Positions 46,702-56,040 are shown, numbered from the stretch's first letter. The stretch is DNA of 64,000 bases from Candidatus Saccharibacteria bacterium oral taxon 488 (GCA_013100805.1 CP040000.1:372001-436000); one strand, 5' to 3'. Made by a program: numbers and translations. The notes: a model not told the origin generated them from the letters alone.

Positions 46702-47295
46702 CTAGCTAACGCGAATACGACTGAACACTGGACGTTGCGGACGGTGTTTGGGAGTATCAGCCTGGGCGGCTTGCGGTTGGGTCGGAGCGGCTGTAGTATT
46801 CGGGCGCACGTCGGCCAGGCGCTTGAGCAAGGTGCGCGCTTGGGTGTTATAGGTGTGACGACCACTGATGACGACGCATGGCTCGCTGGGGTGCGGCGAT
46901 GAGAATTGTTTGATCTTGGCATCAAATGTTGCTTCGTCATTATCGTTGGCCTTGAGCCAGCGCATTTTGGCAGTCGCCAGGTCGGTTTGCACCCAGACAA
47001 AGAGAATCTTATAGCCAGCAGCACGGGCTGTCTTGGCAAGCTCAACGCGCCAAGCTCGCTTCTCCGTCGCCCCTTCAAACACGATGGTTTGATGGGTCTT
47101 CATCAATTCCTTGAGTAGTGCACCGCTCGCATAATTAACGGCCGCCTCATCATCGGATAATGCCGCTAAGATACCAGAGTCCAAATGCGGCGCATGAAAC
47201 ATCTCAGAAAACTCAGCCGCGAATTGCGACTTGCCCGCCCCCGGCACGCCCACCATGGCAATGATGTGAGGAGAAGAAAGTTGCAAAGGTTTCAT
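46702..47295 (-). CDS. P-loop nucleotide kinase-like protein
   Basis: A 197-residue soluble protein of the AAA_33/zeta-toxin-like kinase group: Walker A GVPGAGKSQFA near residue 20, then KTHQTIVFEGATEKRAWRVE and FVWVQTDLATAKMRW. The C-terminal 45 residues are a Pro/Thr/Gln-rich tail. The phosphate acceptor is unknown. The ATG at 47295 is seven bases after TATACT; the longer frame would begin before that box. It is the first gene of a two-gene operon with the YgjP-like gene. Confidence 0.8.
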   Translation of the reverse strand: MKPLQLSSPHIIAMVGVPGAGKSQFAAEFSEMFHAPHLDSGILAALSDDEAAVNYASGALLKELMKTHQTIVFEGATEKRAWRVELAKTARAAGYKILFVWVQTDLATAKMRWLKANDNDEATFDAKIKQFSSPHPSEPCVVISGRHTYNTQARTLLKRLADVRPNTTAAPTQPQAAQADTPKHRPQRPVFSRIRVS

Positions 47296-47311
47296 ATATA
47301 TTAGTATACAC

Positions 47312-47339
47312 AAAAAATCCCCCTTATCCAAGGGGGATT
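47312..47339 (-). terminator. Terminator of the surface-protein gene
   Basis: On the complement AATCCCCCTT, a 4-base loop and AAGGGGGATT are followed by TTTTTG. Confidence 0.9.
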
Positions 47340-47390
47340 CTCGCCTGAAACCTCGCGCTTCAGAATTAGATTCTCGGAGCGGTCAGTCTC

Positions 47391-48926
47391 TTACAGGTGG
47401 CGTCGGCTGGTGACGTATGCTAGAGCTGAGGTAACCAGTGCACCGAGGCCCAGACCACCGAGTACCATGTCGGTCATACCAGTTCGTGGTAGTGCGGTTG
47501 GTGTTGGTGGGGTTGGGGTGGTTGGCTTTGGATTACACTCTTCACTGTCGATACCGACGAACCGCTTGGTGTCTTCAGCTTCTTTCTTGGTAACTTCGCG
47601 GATTGTCTTGGTAGTGACGTCACAGACCTTGATCTTTTCACATTTACTCAGATCAGTGGTGTATGGTGGCGTGTCCTCTTTGCCCTTTTCGACTTTCTCG
47701 ATGACACCAGTCTGGACGTTACATGCTTCAACTTTTTCTGGTACATCGACGGTTGCGTTGTCACAGCTATCTTTGTCGCCAGGAATCTCTGGGGTGTCAA
47801 CGCAGGCGGTGTTGACGACTTTACCGGTAACTTGTTCTTTGATGGTTGCCGTGATGGTAAAGGTCTTTGAGGTACCCTTCTTGAGCTCAGGGATTGTTGC
47901 TTTCCAGGTATTGTTCTGGATGGTACCCTCAGATGCCCTCAGGAATGTGACACCTTGTGGCGCATTGTCAGTGACAACAGCGTTCTTTAGGTCAACGTTG
48001 CCGGTGTTGGTGACGGTTACCTGGTATGGGAATTCGTTGCCAACTTGGACGGTCTTGTGCTTGACGCCATCGACCTTTTTCTCAATTTTGATGCCAGGGT
48101 TAGCCTTTGGCGTTTCTGGCTGGATGGTGAACTGCTTGACACAGTCGTTGCTGGTGCGATCACCAAGGCTGGTTGTGACCTTGACGCGAGCGGTGTAAGT
48201 GCCCGCTTCCTTGATGGTAGCGCTGGTCTCGCTGGTCAGCGCTGAAGTAGTGTTGCTGCGTGAGAAGACTTCCTTGCCTGAAGCATCGGTGATACTAAAG
48301 GTGTATGACTTGACAGTTGCGCCGTTCTCGACTGTTGCGTGAGCCTTCAGGGCGACCGTGTTAGTCTGGCGATTAATAACTGGCTGGTCAAGTGCTTTAC
48401 AAGTAGCCACTGGCTGTGGTTTCGGTTTTGGTGGTACAACAACGTTGGTGGCGACAACTGGGTTACCACATGGCGTCATGATGGCGAACTTAAAGCGACC
48501 CTGTTCATCAAGCCGAATGAAAGCTTGCTGTGCACTGCTCATGCGGCTGGCTGGGACGACCTTGGCGTTGGTGCCTGAGATCGGTGTACCACCGCTAATA
48601 TTACGGATGGCTGTCCGGGCATTGGTGGCGACAACGGTGCCGTTATCGAGGCGAACCTCGCCGTTACGGTAGACTGCACCATTAACGTAGTTGCCGCTCA
48701 GCATCTCGTAGGAAATACCGAACGCACCGTAAATTGTTGATACGCCTTTGTTGAAATATCGTTCGCGCATCTCTTGTACCGACATGGTACCACAATACAC
48801 CACGGCGTACTTGTCACAGTCGCGGGTATTGTCAATTGTTTCTGCGTTGGCGTAGTAGACCAGTCCTGCTCCGAAAGCAGCGACCAGCGACAGCGCCACG
48901 ATCTTAAGCTTTGTACTTAATTTCAT
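47391..48926 (-). CDS. LPRTG-anchored surface protein with DUF11 domain
   Basis: A 511-residue secreted protein. Signal peptide: KLSTKLK, then a hydrophobic core and cleavage probably after ANA (residue 28). Residues about 30-160 form a Cys-containing unknown domain, followed by a PPKPKPQP linker, an Ig-like domain, a DUF11 domain (YQVTVTNTGNVDLKNAVVTD) and two Cys-rich repeats of the C-x-V-x-T type. The end is a sortase signal: LPRTG, a hydrophobic stretch and RRHL. The protein should be bound covalently to the cell wall or a host-facing polymer. The start has a GAGGAGG site and a consensus promoter, so it should be abundant. Confidence 0.92.
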   Translation of the reverse strand: MKLSTKLKIVALSLVAAFGAGLVYYANAETIDNTRDCDKYAVVYCGTMSVQEMRERYFNKGVSTIYGAFGISYEMLSGNYVNGAVYRNGEVRLDNGTVVATNARTAIRNISGGTPISGTNAKVVPASRMSSAQQAFIRLDEQGRFKFAIMTPCGNPVVATNVVVPPKPKPQPVATCKALDQPVINRQTNTVALKAHATVENGATVKSYTFSITDASGKEVFSRSNTTSALTSETSATIKEAGTYTARVKVTTSLGDRTSNDCVKQFTIQPETPKANPGIKIEKKVDGVKHKTVQVGNEFPYQVTVTNTGNVDLKNAVVTDNAPQGVTFLRASEGTIQNNTWKATIPELKKGTSKTFTITATIKEQVTGKVVNTACVDTPEIPGDKDSCDNATVDVPEKVEACNVQTGVIEKVEKGKEDTPPYTTDLSKCEKIKVCDVTTKTIREVTKKEAEDTKRFVGIDSEECNPKPTTPTPPTPTALPRTGMTDMVLGGLGLGALVTSALAYVTSRRHL

Positions 48927-48954
48927 AACATCCTCCTCACTGGTTGTTTCCCCA

Positions 48955-48983
48955 ATATTATCACACAAGCATTATTTTGTCAA
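48955..48983 (-). promoter_or_regulatory. Strong promoter of the surface-protein gene
   Basis: On the complement: TTGACA (48978-48983), a 17-base spacer and TAATAT (48955-48960), with a leader of about 25 bases including GAGGAGG. Confidence 0.85.
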
Positions 48984-49082
48984 TAACTTATATCATATTT
49001 TTTCAAAATGGTTAGTTTGGGTCAGTTTGCAGAATATTTTTTTCTGGTATAATAGATGAGCTAACCCGTTAGCGCGGGGTGT

Positions 49083-49157
49083 AGGGGCATAGTTCATCGG
49101 CTAGAATGGCGGTCTCCAAAACCGCAGAGGTAGGTTCGATTCCTACTGCCCCTGCCA
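49083..49157 (+). tRNA. tRNA-Trp (CCA)
   Basis: Acceptor AGGGGCA/TGCCCCT, D-arm with GGCTAGAAT, anticodon arm GCGGT-CTCCAAA-ACCGC giving CCA, T-arm TAGG-TTCGATT-CCTA, discriminator G and an encoded CCA end. The 160 bases to the next gene hold only its promoter. Confidence 0.96.
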
Positions 49158-49321
49158 CGATTGGTGGTCTGACGACTTGATGAAAGTCGTTTTTTAATGG
49201 CTTGCTGTAGAATTGACGGCGCATATCAATTCGTCTCTTGTGAAAATAATGCCTTGATCTCGTGAAAAAATTGCCAGATGTGCTTGAAAAAGCATAAGCG
49301 GCGGTCTATACTGTAAATAAG

Positions 49322-50533
49322 ATGAGAATTTTGATGCTAGGGTGGGAGCTTCCTCCGCACAATTGTGGCGGCCTCGGTGTGGCGTGTTACCAGATGTCAA
49401 AGGCGCTGGCAGCGCATGGTATTGCTATTGATTTTGTTGTGCCCTACTCGGCGGCGCATCCGAATATTACCCATATGAATATTCATGCGGCCTCGCCGCT
49501 GCCGCCGGGTTATCATGATCTCGGAGCGTATGATCACGGGGTGGCACCAGAAGTCGAGGATGCGGACGGGCACGGACTTGAACCGATGCGTCGGCTGCAG
49601 CGCCGCTATGGCAAGTTTGTCAGGCAGTTCGCTCGGATGTATCCACCGGACGCCATTCATGCTCACGACTGGCTGACGATGGAGGCCGGCATGATCGCCA
49701 AGGAGGTGTCGGGCGCACCGCTGATCGTTCATGTGCATGCTACTGAGTTTGATCGCTCGGGCGAACATTCGGGTAATCCCTTGGTGCATGAGATTGAGCA
49801 GCAGGGGCTGATGATGGCTGATCGAATTATCGCGGTTAGTCACATCACCAAGGACATGATTGTCAAGAATTATCACATACCGCCAGATAAAGTTGAGGTG
49901 GTATATAATGCGATCGACCTGGCTGACCTGCCGCCGCATGAGTACGACACGGCGACATATAAATACCTTGAGGATCTCAAGACTGATGGCTATACCATCG
50001 TTGGTGCGTTGACACGGCTGACGGTACAGAAAGGGCTGACCTACTTCGTGCGGGCGGCAGCTAGAGCGTTAGAGCGCTACGACAAGATCGCATTTTTGCT
50101 ATCGGGTGACGGCGAGCAGCGGGATGAATTGGTAGCCTTAGCCGCGCGGCTGGGTGTGAGCGACCGGGTAATTTTCACTGGTTTTGTTCGTGGCAAGCAG
50201 TGGCGCGATGCCTACTACCTGATCGATATATTCATCATGAGTTCGGTATCAGAACCGTTTGGGCTGACGGCGCTGGAGGCGGCACATCATGATACGGCGC
50301 TGCTCATTAGTAAGCAGTCGGGTGTTGGCGAGGTACTCCATAACATCATGCGGTTTGATTACTGGGATGTTGATAAGCTGGCGGATGAAATCGTCAATAT
50401 TGCGCGCTCGCCAGGCTTGCAATCGGCATTAAAGCGTAATGTCAAGGATGAATACGCTCGGCTGTCGTGGCGGGATGCAGCCGAGCGGTGTGTCGCGCTG
50501 TATCAAGCGTCGGCTGAAAGGAGGTGGGCATGA
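49322..50533 (+). CDS. GT4 glycosyltransferase, glycogen-synthase-like
   Basis: A 403-residue GT-B enzyme. The N-terminus MLGWELPPHNCGGLGVACY is the donor-site loop of starch/glycogen synthase-like GT4/GT5 enzymes (here with P-x-x-x-GGLG); later AHDWLT, VHATEFDRSG, YNAIDL and EPFGLTALEAAHH, with the catalytic E-x7-E pair. It heads a three-gene operon with GH57 and GH15 enzymes, so an alpha-glucan substrate is likely. Promoter: TTGAAA, 17 bases, TATACT, nine bases to the ATG. Confidence 0.9.
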   Translation: MRILMLGWELPPHNCGGLGVACYQMSKALAAHGIAIDFVVPYSAAHPNITHMNIHAASPLPPGYHDLGAYDHGVAPEVEDADGHGLEPMRRLQRRYGKFVRQFARMYPPDAIHAHDWLTMEAGMIAKEVSGAPLIVHVHATEFDRSGEHSGNPLVHEIEQQGLMMADRIIAVSHITKDMIVKNYHIPPDKVEVVYNAIDLADLPPHEYDTATYKYLEDLKTDGYTIVGALTRLTVQKGLTYFVRAAARALERYDKIAFLLSGDGEQRDELVALAARLGVSDRVIFTGFVRGKQWRDAYYLIDIFIMSSVSEPFGLTALEAAHHDTALLISKQSGVGEVLHNIMRFDYWDVDKLADEIVNIARSPGLQSALKRNVKDEYARLSWRDAAERCVALYQASAERRWA

Positions 50534-51741
50534 GCCGAGGTATCACCCTCTATCTTCACGTGCATCAGCCATGGCGGGTGCGGCGGTATAGTATTTTTGA
50601 TGTGGCGACGCGGCATGATTATTTCGAGACGAATGATCCAGCCCAAAACAACGAGTTAATTTTTCACAAAGTTGCCGAGAAGTCATATCTACGGATGAAT
50701 GCTCTATTGGAGGAGCTGCTCAGGCGGCATCATGATTTCAAGTTGTCGCTGAGCATCAGTGGTGTATTCCTCGAGCAAGCGGAGCGCTTTAACCCAGCGG
50801 TGATCGAGAGCTTTAAGCGGCTGGTTGCCACTGGTAAGGTCGAATTGGTATCAAGCCCCTATTATCACAGCCTGGCGTTCTTTTATTCGCGACCCGAGTT
50901 TGAGGAGCAAATTCGCCGTCACCAGCAGAAGCTGCGCCAGCTGTTTGGCGTCGAGACCACGGTACTCGCGAATACCGAACTGGCGTATAACAACGACCTC
51001 GCTAAGTGGGCGGAGAACGCTGGCTTTAGCGGTGTGCTGGCCGAAGGTTGGGACGACGTGCTGGAGTGGCGCAGTCCGAATTATGTGTATCGGCCGGTTG
51101 GTACGGAAACGATCGGGCTGCTGCTCAAGAACTATCGTCTGAGTGACGATATCGCCTTTCGGTTTAGCAATCGATCGTGGGCGGGTTGGCCGCTGACGGC
51201 AGAAAAATATCGGACGTGGCTGATGGAGGCGACGGCCGAGGCACCGCTGGTTAATTTGTTCATGGATTATGAAACCTTTGGCGAGCACCAGTGGTCGGAT
51301 AGCGGCATTTTTAGCTTTTTTGATCAGTTCGTTGCCTCGTGGCTCGAGGTTAGTGGTAATACGTTTTATACGGTGTCTGAGGCGCTGGCGGCGCATCGGC
51401 CGGTTGGTGATATCAGTATGCCAGAGACGGTGACTTGGGCGGATAGTGAGCGCGATTTGACAGCATGGAATGGCAATGACTTGCAGAAGGAGGCGCTGCG
51501 GTATCTGTACGAGCTGGAGGATGATGTACTGAGGAGTGGCGATGAGCAGCTGATCACTGACTGGCGGCGACTGCAGTCGTCTGATCATTTTTACTATATG
51601 TGCACCAAGTGGTTTACCGACGGCGACGTCCACGCCTATTTCAGCCCGTATGATTCGCCGTACGAGGCCTTCCTCTATTATGTCAACGCAATTCGCGATG
51701 TGCGCTGGCGGCTGAGCGCGCATCGGTACGAGAGGTTTTGA
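50530..51741 (+). CDS. GH57 family alpha-glucan hydrolase or transferase
   Basis: A 403-residue GH57 protein. Motif 1 HVHQPW, motif 2 region LSISGVFLEQ, motif 3 VLANTELAYNND with the nucleophile Glu, and motif 4 FMDYETFGEHQW with the catalytic Asp. GH57 members include amylases, 4-alpha-glucanotransferases and branching enzymes; which one is open. The ATG at 50530 overlaps the upstream stop (ATGA) and follows AAAGGAGGTG. Confidence 0.92.
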   Translation: MSRGITLYLHVHQPWRVRRYSIFDVATRHDYFETNDPAQNNELIFHKVAEKSYLRMNALLEELLRRHHDFKLSLSISGVFLEQAERFNPAVIESFKRLVATGKVELVSSPYYHSLAFFYSRPEFEEQIRRHQQKLRQLFGVETTVLANTELAYNNDLAKWAENAGFSGVLAEGWDDVLEWRSPNYVYRPVGTETIGLLLKNYRLSDDIAFRFSNRSWAGWPLTAEKYRTWLMEATAEAPLVNLFMDYETFGEHQWSDSGIFSFFDQFVASWLEVSGNTFYTVSEALAAHRPVGDISMPETVTWADSERDLTAWNGNDLQKEALRYLYELEDDVLRSGDEQLITDWRRLQSSDHFYYMCTKWFTDGDVHAYFSPYDSPYEAFLYYVNAIRDVRWRLSAHRYERF

Positions 51742-53468
51742 TGGCGGTGCTACTAGCAAATGGCAGGTTGGCGGTTAGGCTTGATCAGTTTGGTCGAGTG
51801 AGTTCACTGTCGTTCCCGCACGTTGGCCGCGAAGTTCAGAATCGACAATCCGTGCATCGGATCGGCGTGTGGGTAGACGGCGAATTTTCATGGATTGATG
51901 ATGGATCCTGGCGAGTGACGCTGCGGCTGCCGCAGGGAGCGCTGGTGGCGCACACGGTGCTCAAGCATGAGCGATTGGGACTGGTGCTGGAATGCGATGA
52001 TTTCGTTGATAGCAAGGTCAATGTATTTGGTCGTAATATTCACGTGGTCAATCTGCGAACTGAGACACGCCAGGTGCGGTTGTTTTTGCATCAGGCGTTC
52101 CGGCTGCACGACGATGGTCAAGCGATTGATACGGCGCAGTATGTCGAGGCCTCGCGGGCGCTGCTACATTATCGCGGGCGGCGGGCGTTTGCCGCTGGCC
52201 TACGGACATTTGCTGGGCGTGATTTCGATCGGTGGACGGTCGGGCGATTTGGTGCTGGGCTTGATGGCGCGTGGCGTGATGCGGAGGACGGTGAGCTGGC
52301 GGGCTGTCCGCATGAATATGGCATGACTGACTCGGTGCTGGGCTGCTCGCTGCGGCTGGCGGCGCTAGCGTCGGATCGCTGCACTTACTGGTTGGCGGCC
52401 GGGACGTCGATCAAGGAAGCGTTGGGGCTGCACGAAAAGACGCGCAGTGTCGGCTTGGTGCGGAGCTTGGCGCGGACAACGGATTTTTGGCACAAGTGGC
52501 TGAGCCCCGGTTTTCGCGCGGCCCAGAAATTACCGCTACCACACCGTAAGGCCTTTATTAATTCCCTGTTGACACTGCGAGCCCATGTGGATGAGCACGG
52601 GCTGATACTGACTGATGGTTCAGCCGGCAATTGTCGTCTGCACGACGCGGCGTTCGCGCTGTGGCCGCTGATTCGGCTGGGCTGTGGCAATGAGGCGGCG
52701 ATGTTTTTCGAAGCTTGCCGGCGGATATTTGAGACCGATGGTTACTTTGCGCCAGCATATTATACGGATGGTGAGCCGGTGGCAACCGATACCGCGTGGT
52801 GTCAAGACCGGCCGCCAATGCGCTTGAGGGACGCGGCGGCGGTACTATTTATCTTCTGTCAATTTGCGACGTCGCGAGTTGGCGCGGAACACTCGCGGCA
52901 GCTATATCAATCGGTGGCCACCAAGGTAGCGACATTTTTGACGGATAATTGGGATAATCCGGCGGCGGACGACGACGCGGCGTTCGTTTGGCGGTTGTCA
53001 CGCGCGGCGCTGGAGCAAGCGAGTGAACTCGCGCAGCAACATGACGACCCAGCCAATGCGGTGCAGTGGCGAACCTGCGCTGACGATATTAGCACGCAGC
53101 TGGCGGGGCGTGATGCTGATGAGATGACGATGGATACGGTGTATGCTGCCTATATGTTCGGTGTTGAGGGCGAGGCTGAGCAGACCAAGCAGCTGGTTAG
53201 TCGGGCGACACAAACATTAGCGGCAGTTGACGGTCTGTTCAAGCGACGGGCGGATGATCCAGATAGTAGCGTGGTTGCTAGTTTGTGGCTAGCGCAATAT
53301 TATATCGAGACGGGAGAGCTGGCGCGAGCAGAGCGAATCGTTGACTTGATCCGTGGTGAGCGGCGCATTACTAAAACTGGCGTGGTGAGTGAGCACAGCG
53401 CGTCGTCGGTGGTAGCTTCGGCTGAATATGTCAATACCTTGCTTGATATGATCGTGGCCCAGCGCTGA
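51741..53468 (+). CDS. GH15 family glucoamylase-like protein
   Basis: A 575-residue protein with a beta-sandwich N-terminal domain (about 1-250) and an (alpha/alpha)6 barrel, the GH15 layout. In the barrel, LPHRKAFINSLLTLRAHVDE, LHDAAFALWPLIRLG and later VSEHSASSVVASAEYVNTLL (the second catalytic Glu region) are visible. GH15 enzymes release glucose from alpha-glucan ends. There is no signal peptide, so it acts in the cytosol. The ATG overlaps the GH57 stop (TGATG). Confidence 0.88.
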   Translation: MAVLLANGRLAVRLDQFGRVSSLSFPHVGREVQNRQSVHRIGVWVDGEFSWIDDGSWRVTLRLPQGALVAHTVLKHERLGLVLECDDFVDSKVNVFGRNIHVVNLRTETRQVRLFLHQAFRLHDDGQAIDTAQYVEASRALLHYRGRRAFAAGLRTFAGRDFDRWTVGRFGAGLDGAWRDAEDGELAGCPHEYGMTDSVLGCSLRLAALASDRCTYWLAAGTSIKEALGLHEKTRSVGLVRSLARTTDFWHKWLSPGFRAAQKLPLPHRKAFINSLLTLRAHVDEHGLILTDGSAGNCRLHDAAFALWPLIRLGCGNEAAMFFEACRRIFETDGYFAPAYYTDGEPVATDTAWCQDRPPMRLRDAAAVLFIFCQFATSRVGAEHSRQLYQSVATKVATFLTDNWDNPAADDDAAFVWRLSRAALEQASELAQQHDDPANAVQWRTCADDISTQLAGRDADEMTMDTVYAAYMFGVEGEAEQTKQLVSRATQTLAAVDGLFKRRADDPDSSVVASLWLAQYYIETGELARAERIVDLIRGERRITKTGVVSEHSASSVVASAEYVNTLLDMIVAQR

Positions 53469-53520
53469 GGTCAGCGCATGAAAATTAAACCGGCCTGCTG
53501 ATTTGGTCGTTTGTCACAAA

Positions 53521-53550
53521 TAAAAACCACCCCTGTCTGAGGGGTGATTC
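53521..53550 (-). terminator. rpmG terminator
   Basis: On the complement CACCCC-TCAGACA-GGGGTG is followed by GTTTTTATT. Confidence 0.85.
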
Positions 53551-53563
53551 TCGCTTGATGTTA

Positions 53564-53785
53564 TTAGCCCTTACGCGGCTTGACCTCGTTGCGACCGAGG
53601 TTTTTCTTGGTCTCGGTGTAGGTTGCATGCTGGCGGGCCACTGGATCGTATTTTCGGAGCGTCAGCTTGTCCTGCCCTTTTGTGGTGCGGTTTTGGGTGT
53701 TGACCGTAGTGTAGTACGTGCGGTGGCCGCTCAAATTACTGACCAAACCAATCAACTTCCGCTTCGTGTTCTTCTTCTTTGCCAT
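53564..53785 (-). CDS. rpmG: 50S ribosomal protein L33 (zinc-free type)
   Basis: A 73-residue basic protein: LIGLVSNLSGHRTYYTTVN, LTLRKYDPVARQHATYTETK. It has no cysteine, so it is the C-minus form that does not bind zinc. It extends past the usual end with LGRNEVKPRKG. A TATAAT box and a leader of about 40 bases precede it. Confidence 0.93.
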   Translation of the reverse strand: MAKKKNTKRKLIGLVSNLSGHRTYYTTVNTQNRTTKGQDKLTLRKYDPVARQHATYTETKKNLGRNEVKPRKG

Positions 53786-53886
53786 CTCTTTACTCGTTAC
53801 GTTTATTTACAATCTTGACCGATTATAGCACAGATAATTAGGAAACGCTAGGGGCGCTGACAAGGAAAATTGCTCTTGCCCCCGCG

Positions 53887-54558
53887 CTAATACCAGCGTA
53901 CCATCTCATCAAGTGGCCGGCGGCTGCGCGGGTGTGGCCGGTCACTCCGGCTGGCGTAGCCGAGCGCCAGCATGAGAACCGGCAGATCTTTGGCTGGGTC
54001 AATGAGCTGGTGGGTTGTCAGTACCTCTGTCGCTTGATCAATCGAAAATCCCTCAATCGGACACGAGTCAATCCCCCGCTCCGCTGCCACCAGCATGGCA
54101 AAGCCGAGGGCGATGTACGCCTGGTGCGCTGACCACTGGTGCAGCCCGTCAGGCGTGTCCATCAGCTTGAAATCTTTCTTCGCCCACTGCTTCCAGAAGG
54201 TTTTATAGGCGGTGCGCTCGACCAGATTCATGCGCTTTACATCACGGAGTATGTGATCGATGTGGTCACTAAGCGCGTCGGCCGTCTTGGCGGTAAAAAT
54301 GAGGAAATGGCTGGCGTCAAAGCGCGGCTTGTTAATCGGTGCGCATTTTTTCAGACCCTGGCGCAACTGCTGATCTTGGGCGACGATGACGTCGAATTGC
54401 TCAAAACCGTACGAGGTTGGCGTGAGGCGAATTGCCTCAAGGATCAGCTCCATATCTTGGTCAGAGATCTTTTTATCAGCATCAAATTTCTTGCAGGCAT
54501 GGCGAAAATCCAGCGCCTTGGTAATGTCTGCTGCTGAAGTGGTTGGTTTGCTGGTCAT
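53887..54558 (-). CDS. NAD(P)H nitroreductase family flavoprotein
   Basis: A 223-residue FMN enzyme of the NfnB/NfsB type: ALDFRHACKKFDADKKI, LTPTSYGFEQFDVIV, and ERGIDSCPIEGFSIDQATEV, with GYASRSDRPHPRSRR near the end. It can reduce quinones or nitro groups using NAD(P)H. The ATG at 54558, with AGGAGGACG in front, is inside the end of the upstream gene; the two overlap by 77 bases. Confidence 0.9.
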   Translation of the reverse strand: MTSKPTTSAADITKALDFRHACKKFDADKKISDQDMELILEAIRLTPTSYGFEQFDVIVAQDQQLRQGLKKCAPINKPRFDASHFLIFTAKTADALSDHIDHILRDVKRMNLVERTAYKTFWKQWAKKDFKLMDTPDGLHQWSAHQAYIALGFAMLVAAERGIDSCPIEGFSIDQATEVLTTHQLIDPAKDLPVLMLALGYASRSDRPHPRSRRPLDEMVRWY

Positions 54559-55252
54559 TGGCGTCCTCCTTTTGTTGCCTAATGATACGTTGCTCTTCGG
54601 GTGTGAATCGTCGCGATTCGCGCATTTTTTGATAAGCTTTGTTGCGCGTCCAGGCGTCAATGTGTCCGTTTTCTAGTTCAGCCAGCGTCAGCTCAAAGAA
54701 GTGCACCGCCGCCGTTGCGTACAGCCAAGCTAGCCCCATCTTGACGTAATAGCCGTCGTGCCTGACGTTCCGCAGCGCCGCGAAAACCTGGCCAATATGT
54801 GCTTCATCCAAAAAATTAGTCATCAAAGAAATTACGCCGTAGCGCACTGTAAATTCAGCTTCGCTTTGTAGGCATTCTAGTGCAAAATCCCACCAAATTT
54901 CGCCGGCAAAGCGCCGCTTTTTCTCGATGAACACATCAATGTGCGCCCACGAATCAACGCGCGGCAAATAGTTTCGAGTCAGTTCAATCGCCGCCTGATC
55001 ATCGAGCCGAGCGTGCGTGATCAACAATCCGCACAGCAGCACGTAGTCAAATGATTTGTTCTTGGCCGTTAGCAATTTGCTAATGCCGGCTGCGCTCATA
55101 TCAGGCGCCAATTCCCGCGCCAACCGCCGCAAATCCGGCACGCGCACCCCGATGACCGGCATCTTGGTGTTGACGATACGCTGATTAAAGGCGGCGTAGG
55201 ATTCGTTGCCTTGGGCAAGCGTTTTGAGCTGGCGCGTGAGGTTGTGAAGCAT
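54482..55252 (-). CDS. AlkD-like DNA alkylation repair protein
   Basis: A 256-residue HEAT-repeat-like protein: MPVIGVRVPDLRRLARELA, WAHIDVFIEKKRRFAGEIWW, and VRHDGYYVKMGLAWLYATAA. This group removes alkylated bases without flipping. The last 25 residues overlap the nitroreductase start in another frame and differ from the family, so they may be an extension. It is the first gene of the pair. Confidence 0.88.
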   Translation of the reverse strand: MLHNLTRQLKTLAQGNESYAAFNQRIVNTKMPVIGVRVPDLRRLARELAPDMSAAGISKLLTAKNKSFDYVLLCGLLITHARLDDQAAIELTRNYLPRVDSWAHIDVFIEKKRRFAGEIWWDFALECLQSEAEFTVRYGVISLMTNFLDEAHIGQVFAALRNVRHDGYYVKMGLAWLYATAAVHFFELTLAELENGHIDAWTRNKAYQKMRESRRFTPEEQRIIRQQKEDANDQQTNHFSSRHYQGAGFSPCLQEI

Positions 55253-55266
55253 ATGTTTATTATAAC

Positions 55267-55785
55267 CTATAAGTGGCGCATTGCTAACGCTGCTCCCACT
55301 GTTTCGGCGAAACCTGGCATGAGCTTCATCTTGGGAATTTCTTTGAGATTAAACCAGGCAGCGGATTTATTTTCCCAATTAAGTCGTGGCGTAACGGTAC
55401 TTGCCAGTTCAACGAGGACTGCAACAACATGCCATTCACGATCTAACTGTTGATCAATCTGTACAAATGGTCGGCTGAGCTTCGTACGGATAATATGCTG
55501 CTTTGAAACGCCGACCTCTTCGGCTAGTTCACTATACGCGATGTCTTCAATACTAAGATTAGGGTTGTCGATAAAACCGGATATGCCATTAACCAGCTCC
55601 GGATAGGCGATAACGTCACTGCTGCGTTTAGTCAGTAAGACTTGATCGTCTGAGACAACGACACAATTTAACACAAAACACACACGTTCATCAGTATAGT
55701 TAACTCGTCCATCTTCAAAGCGTGGATAATCAGCCGTAAGGTCGCGAATGTGTTGCATGTAGGCGGCAGACGATTGCTTATCCAT
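55267..55785 (-). CDS. NUDIX hydrolase
   Basis: A 172-residue protein. The Nudix box is altered: GFIDNPNLSIEDIAYSELAEEVGV, quoted in parts as GFIDNPN and SELAEEVGV, has Ser in place of Arg and a longer first gap, but keeps the E-x-x-E-E core. The substrate is not known; similar proteins are IPP isomerase- or phosphohydrolase-like. The ATG at 55785 was chosen, since the longer frame runs into tRNA-Thr. A TATACT box lies only four bases upstream of it. Confidence 0.82.
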   Translation of the reverse strand: MDKQSSAAYMQHIRDLTADYPRFEDGRVNYTDERVCFVLNCVVVSDDQVLLTKRSSDVIAYPELVNGISGFIDNPNLSIEDIAYSELAEEVGVSKQHIIRTKLSRPFVQIDQQLDREWHVVAVLVELASTVTPRLNWENKSAAWFNLKEIPKMKLMPGFAETVGAALAMRHL

Positions 55786-55814
55786 GTTTAGTATAAATAA
55801 TCTAAAAATCAAAA

Positions 55815-55890
55815 TGGAGCCACGATCGGGGCTTGAACCCGAGACCTCATCCTTACCATGGATGCGCTCTACCAACTGAGCTATCGCGGC
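55815..55890 (-). tRNA. tRNA-Thr (GGT)
   Basis: Acceptor GCCGCGA/TCGTGGC with one G-U pair, anticodon arm CATCC-ATGGTAA-GGATG giving GGT, T-arm with GGTTCAAGCC, encoded CCA. Confidence 0.96.
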
Positions 55891-56040
55891 ATTACACCAT
55901 CGCCTGTGGCATGCGCTCTACGCATGTTTGCGTTTCACGCGTAGGGGCTACGCACCACACCGCTACTTTCGAAAACGGCGCGGCAACATTCGTATTGTAC
56001 CATATTCACGTGGCCGTGCAAAGACGATGGCGCTCTCAGA

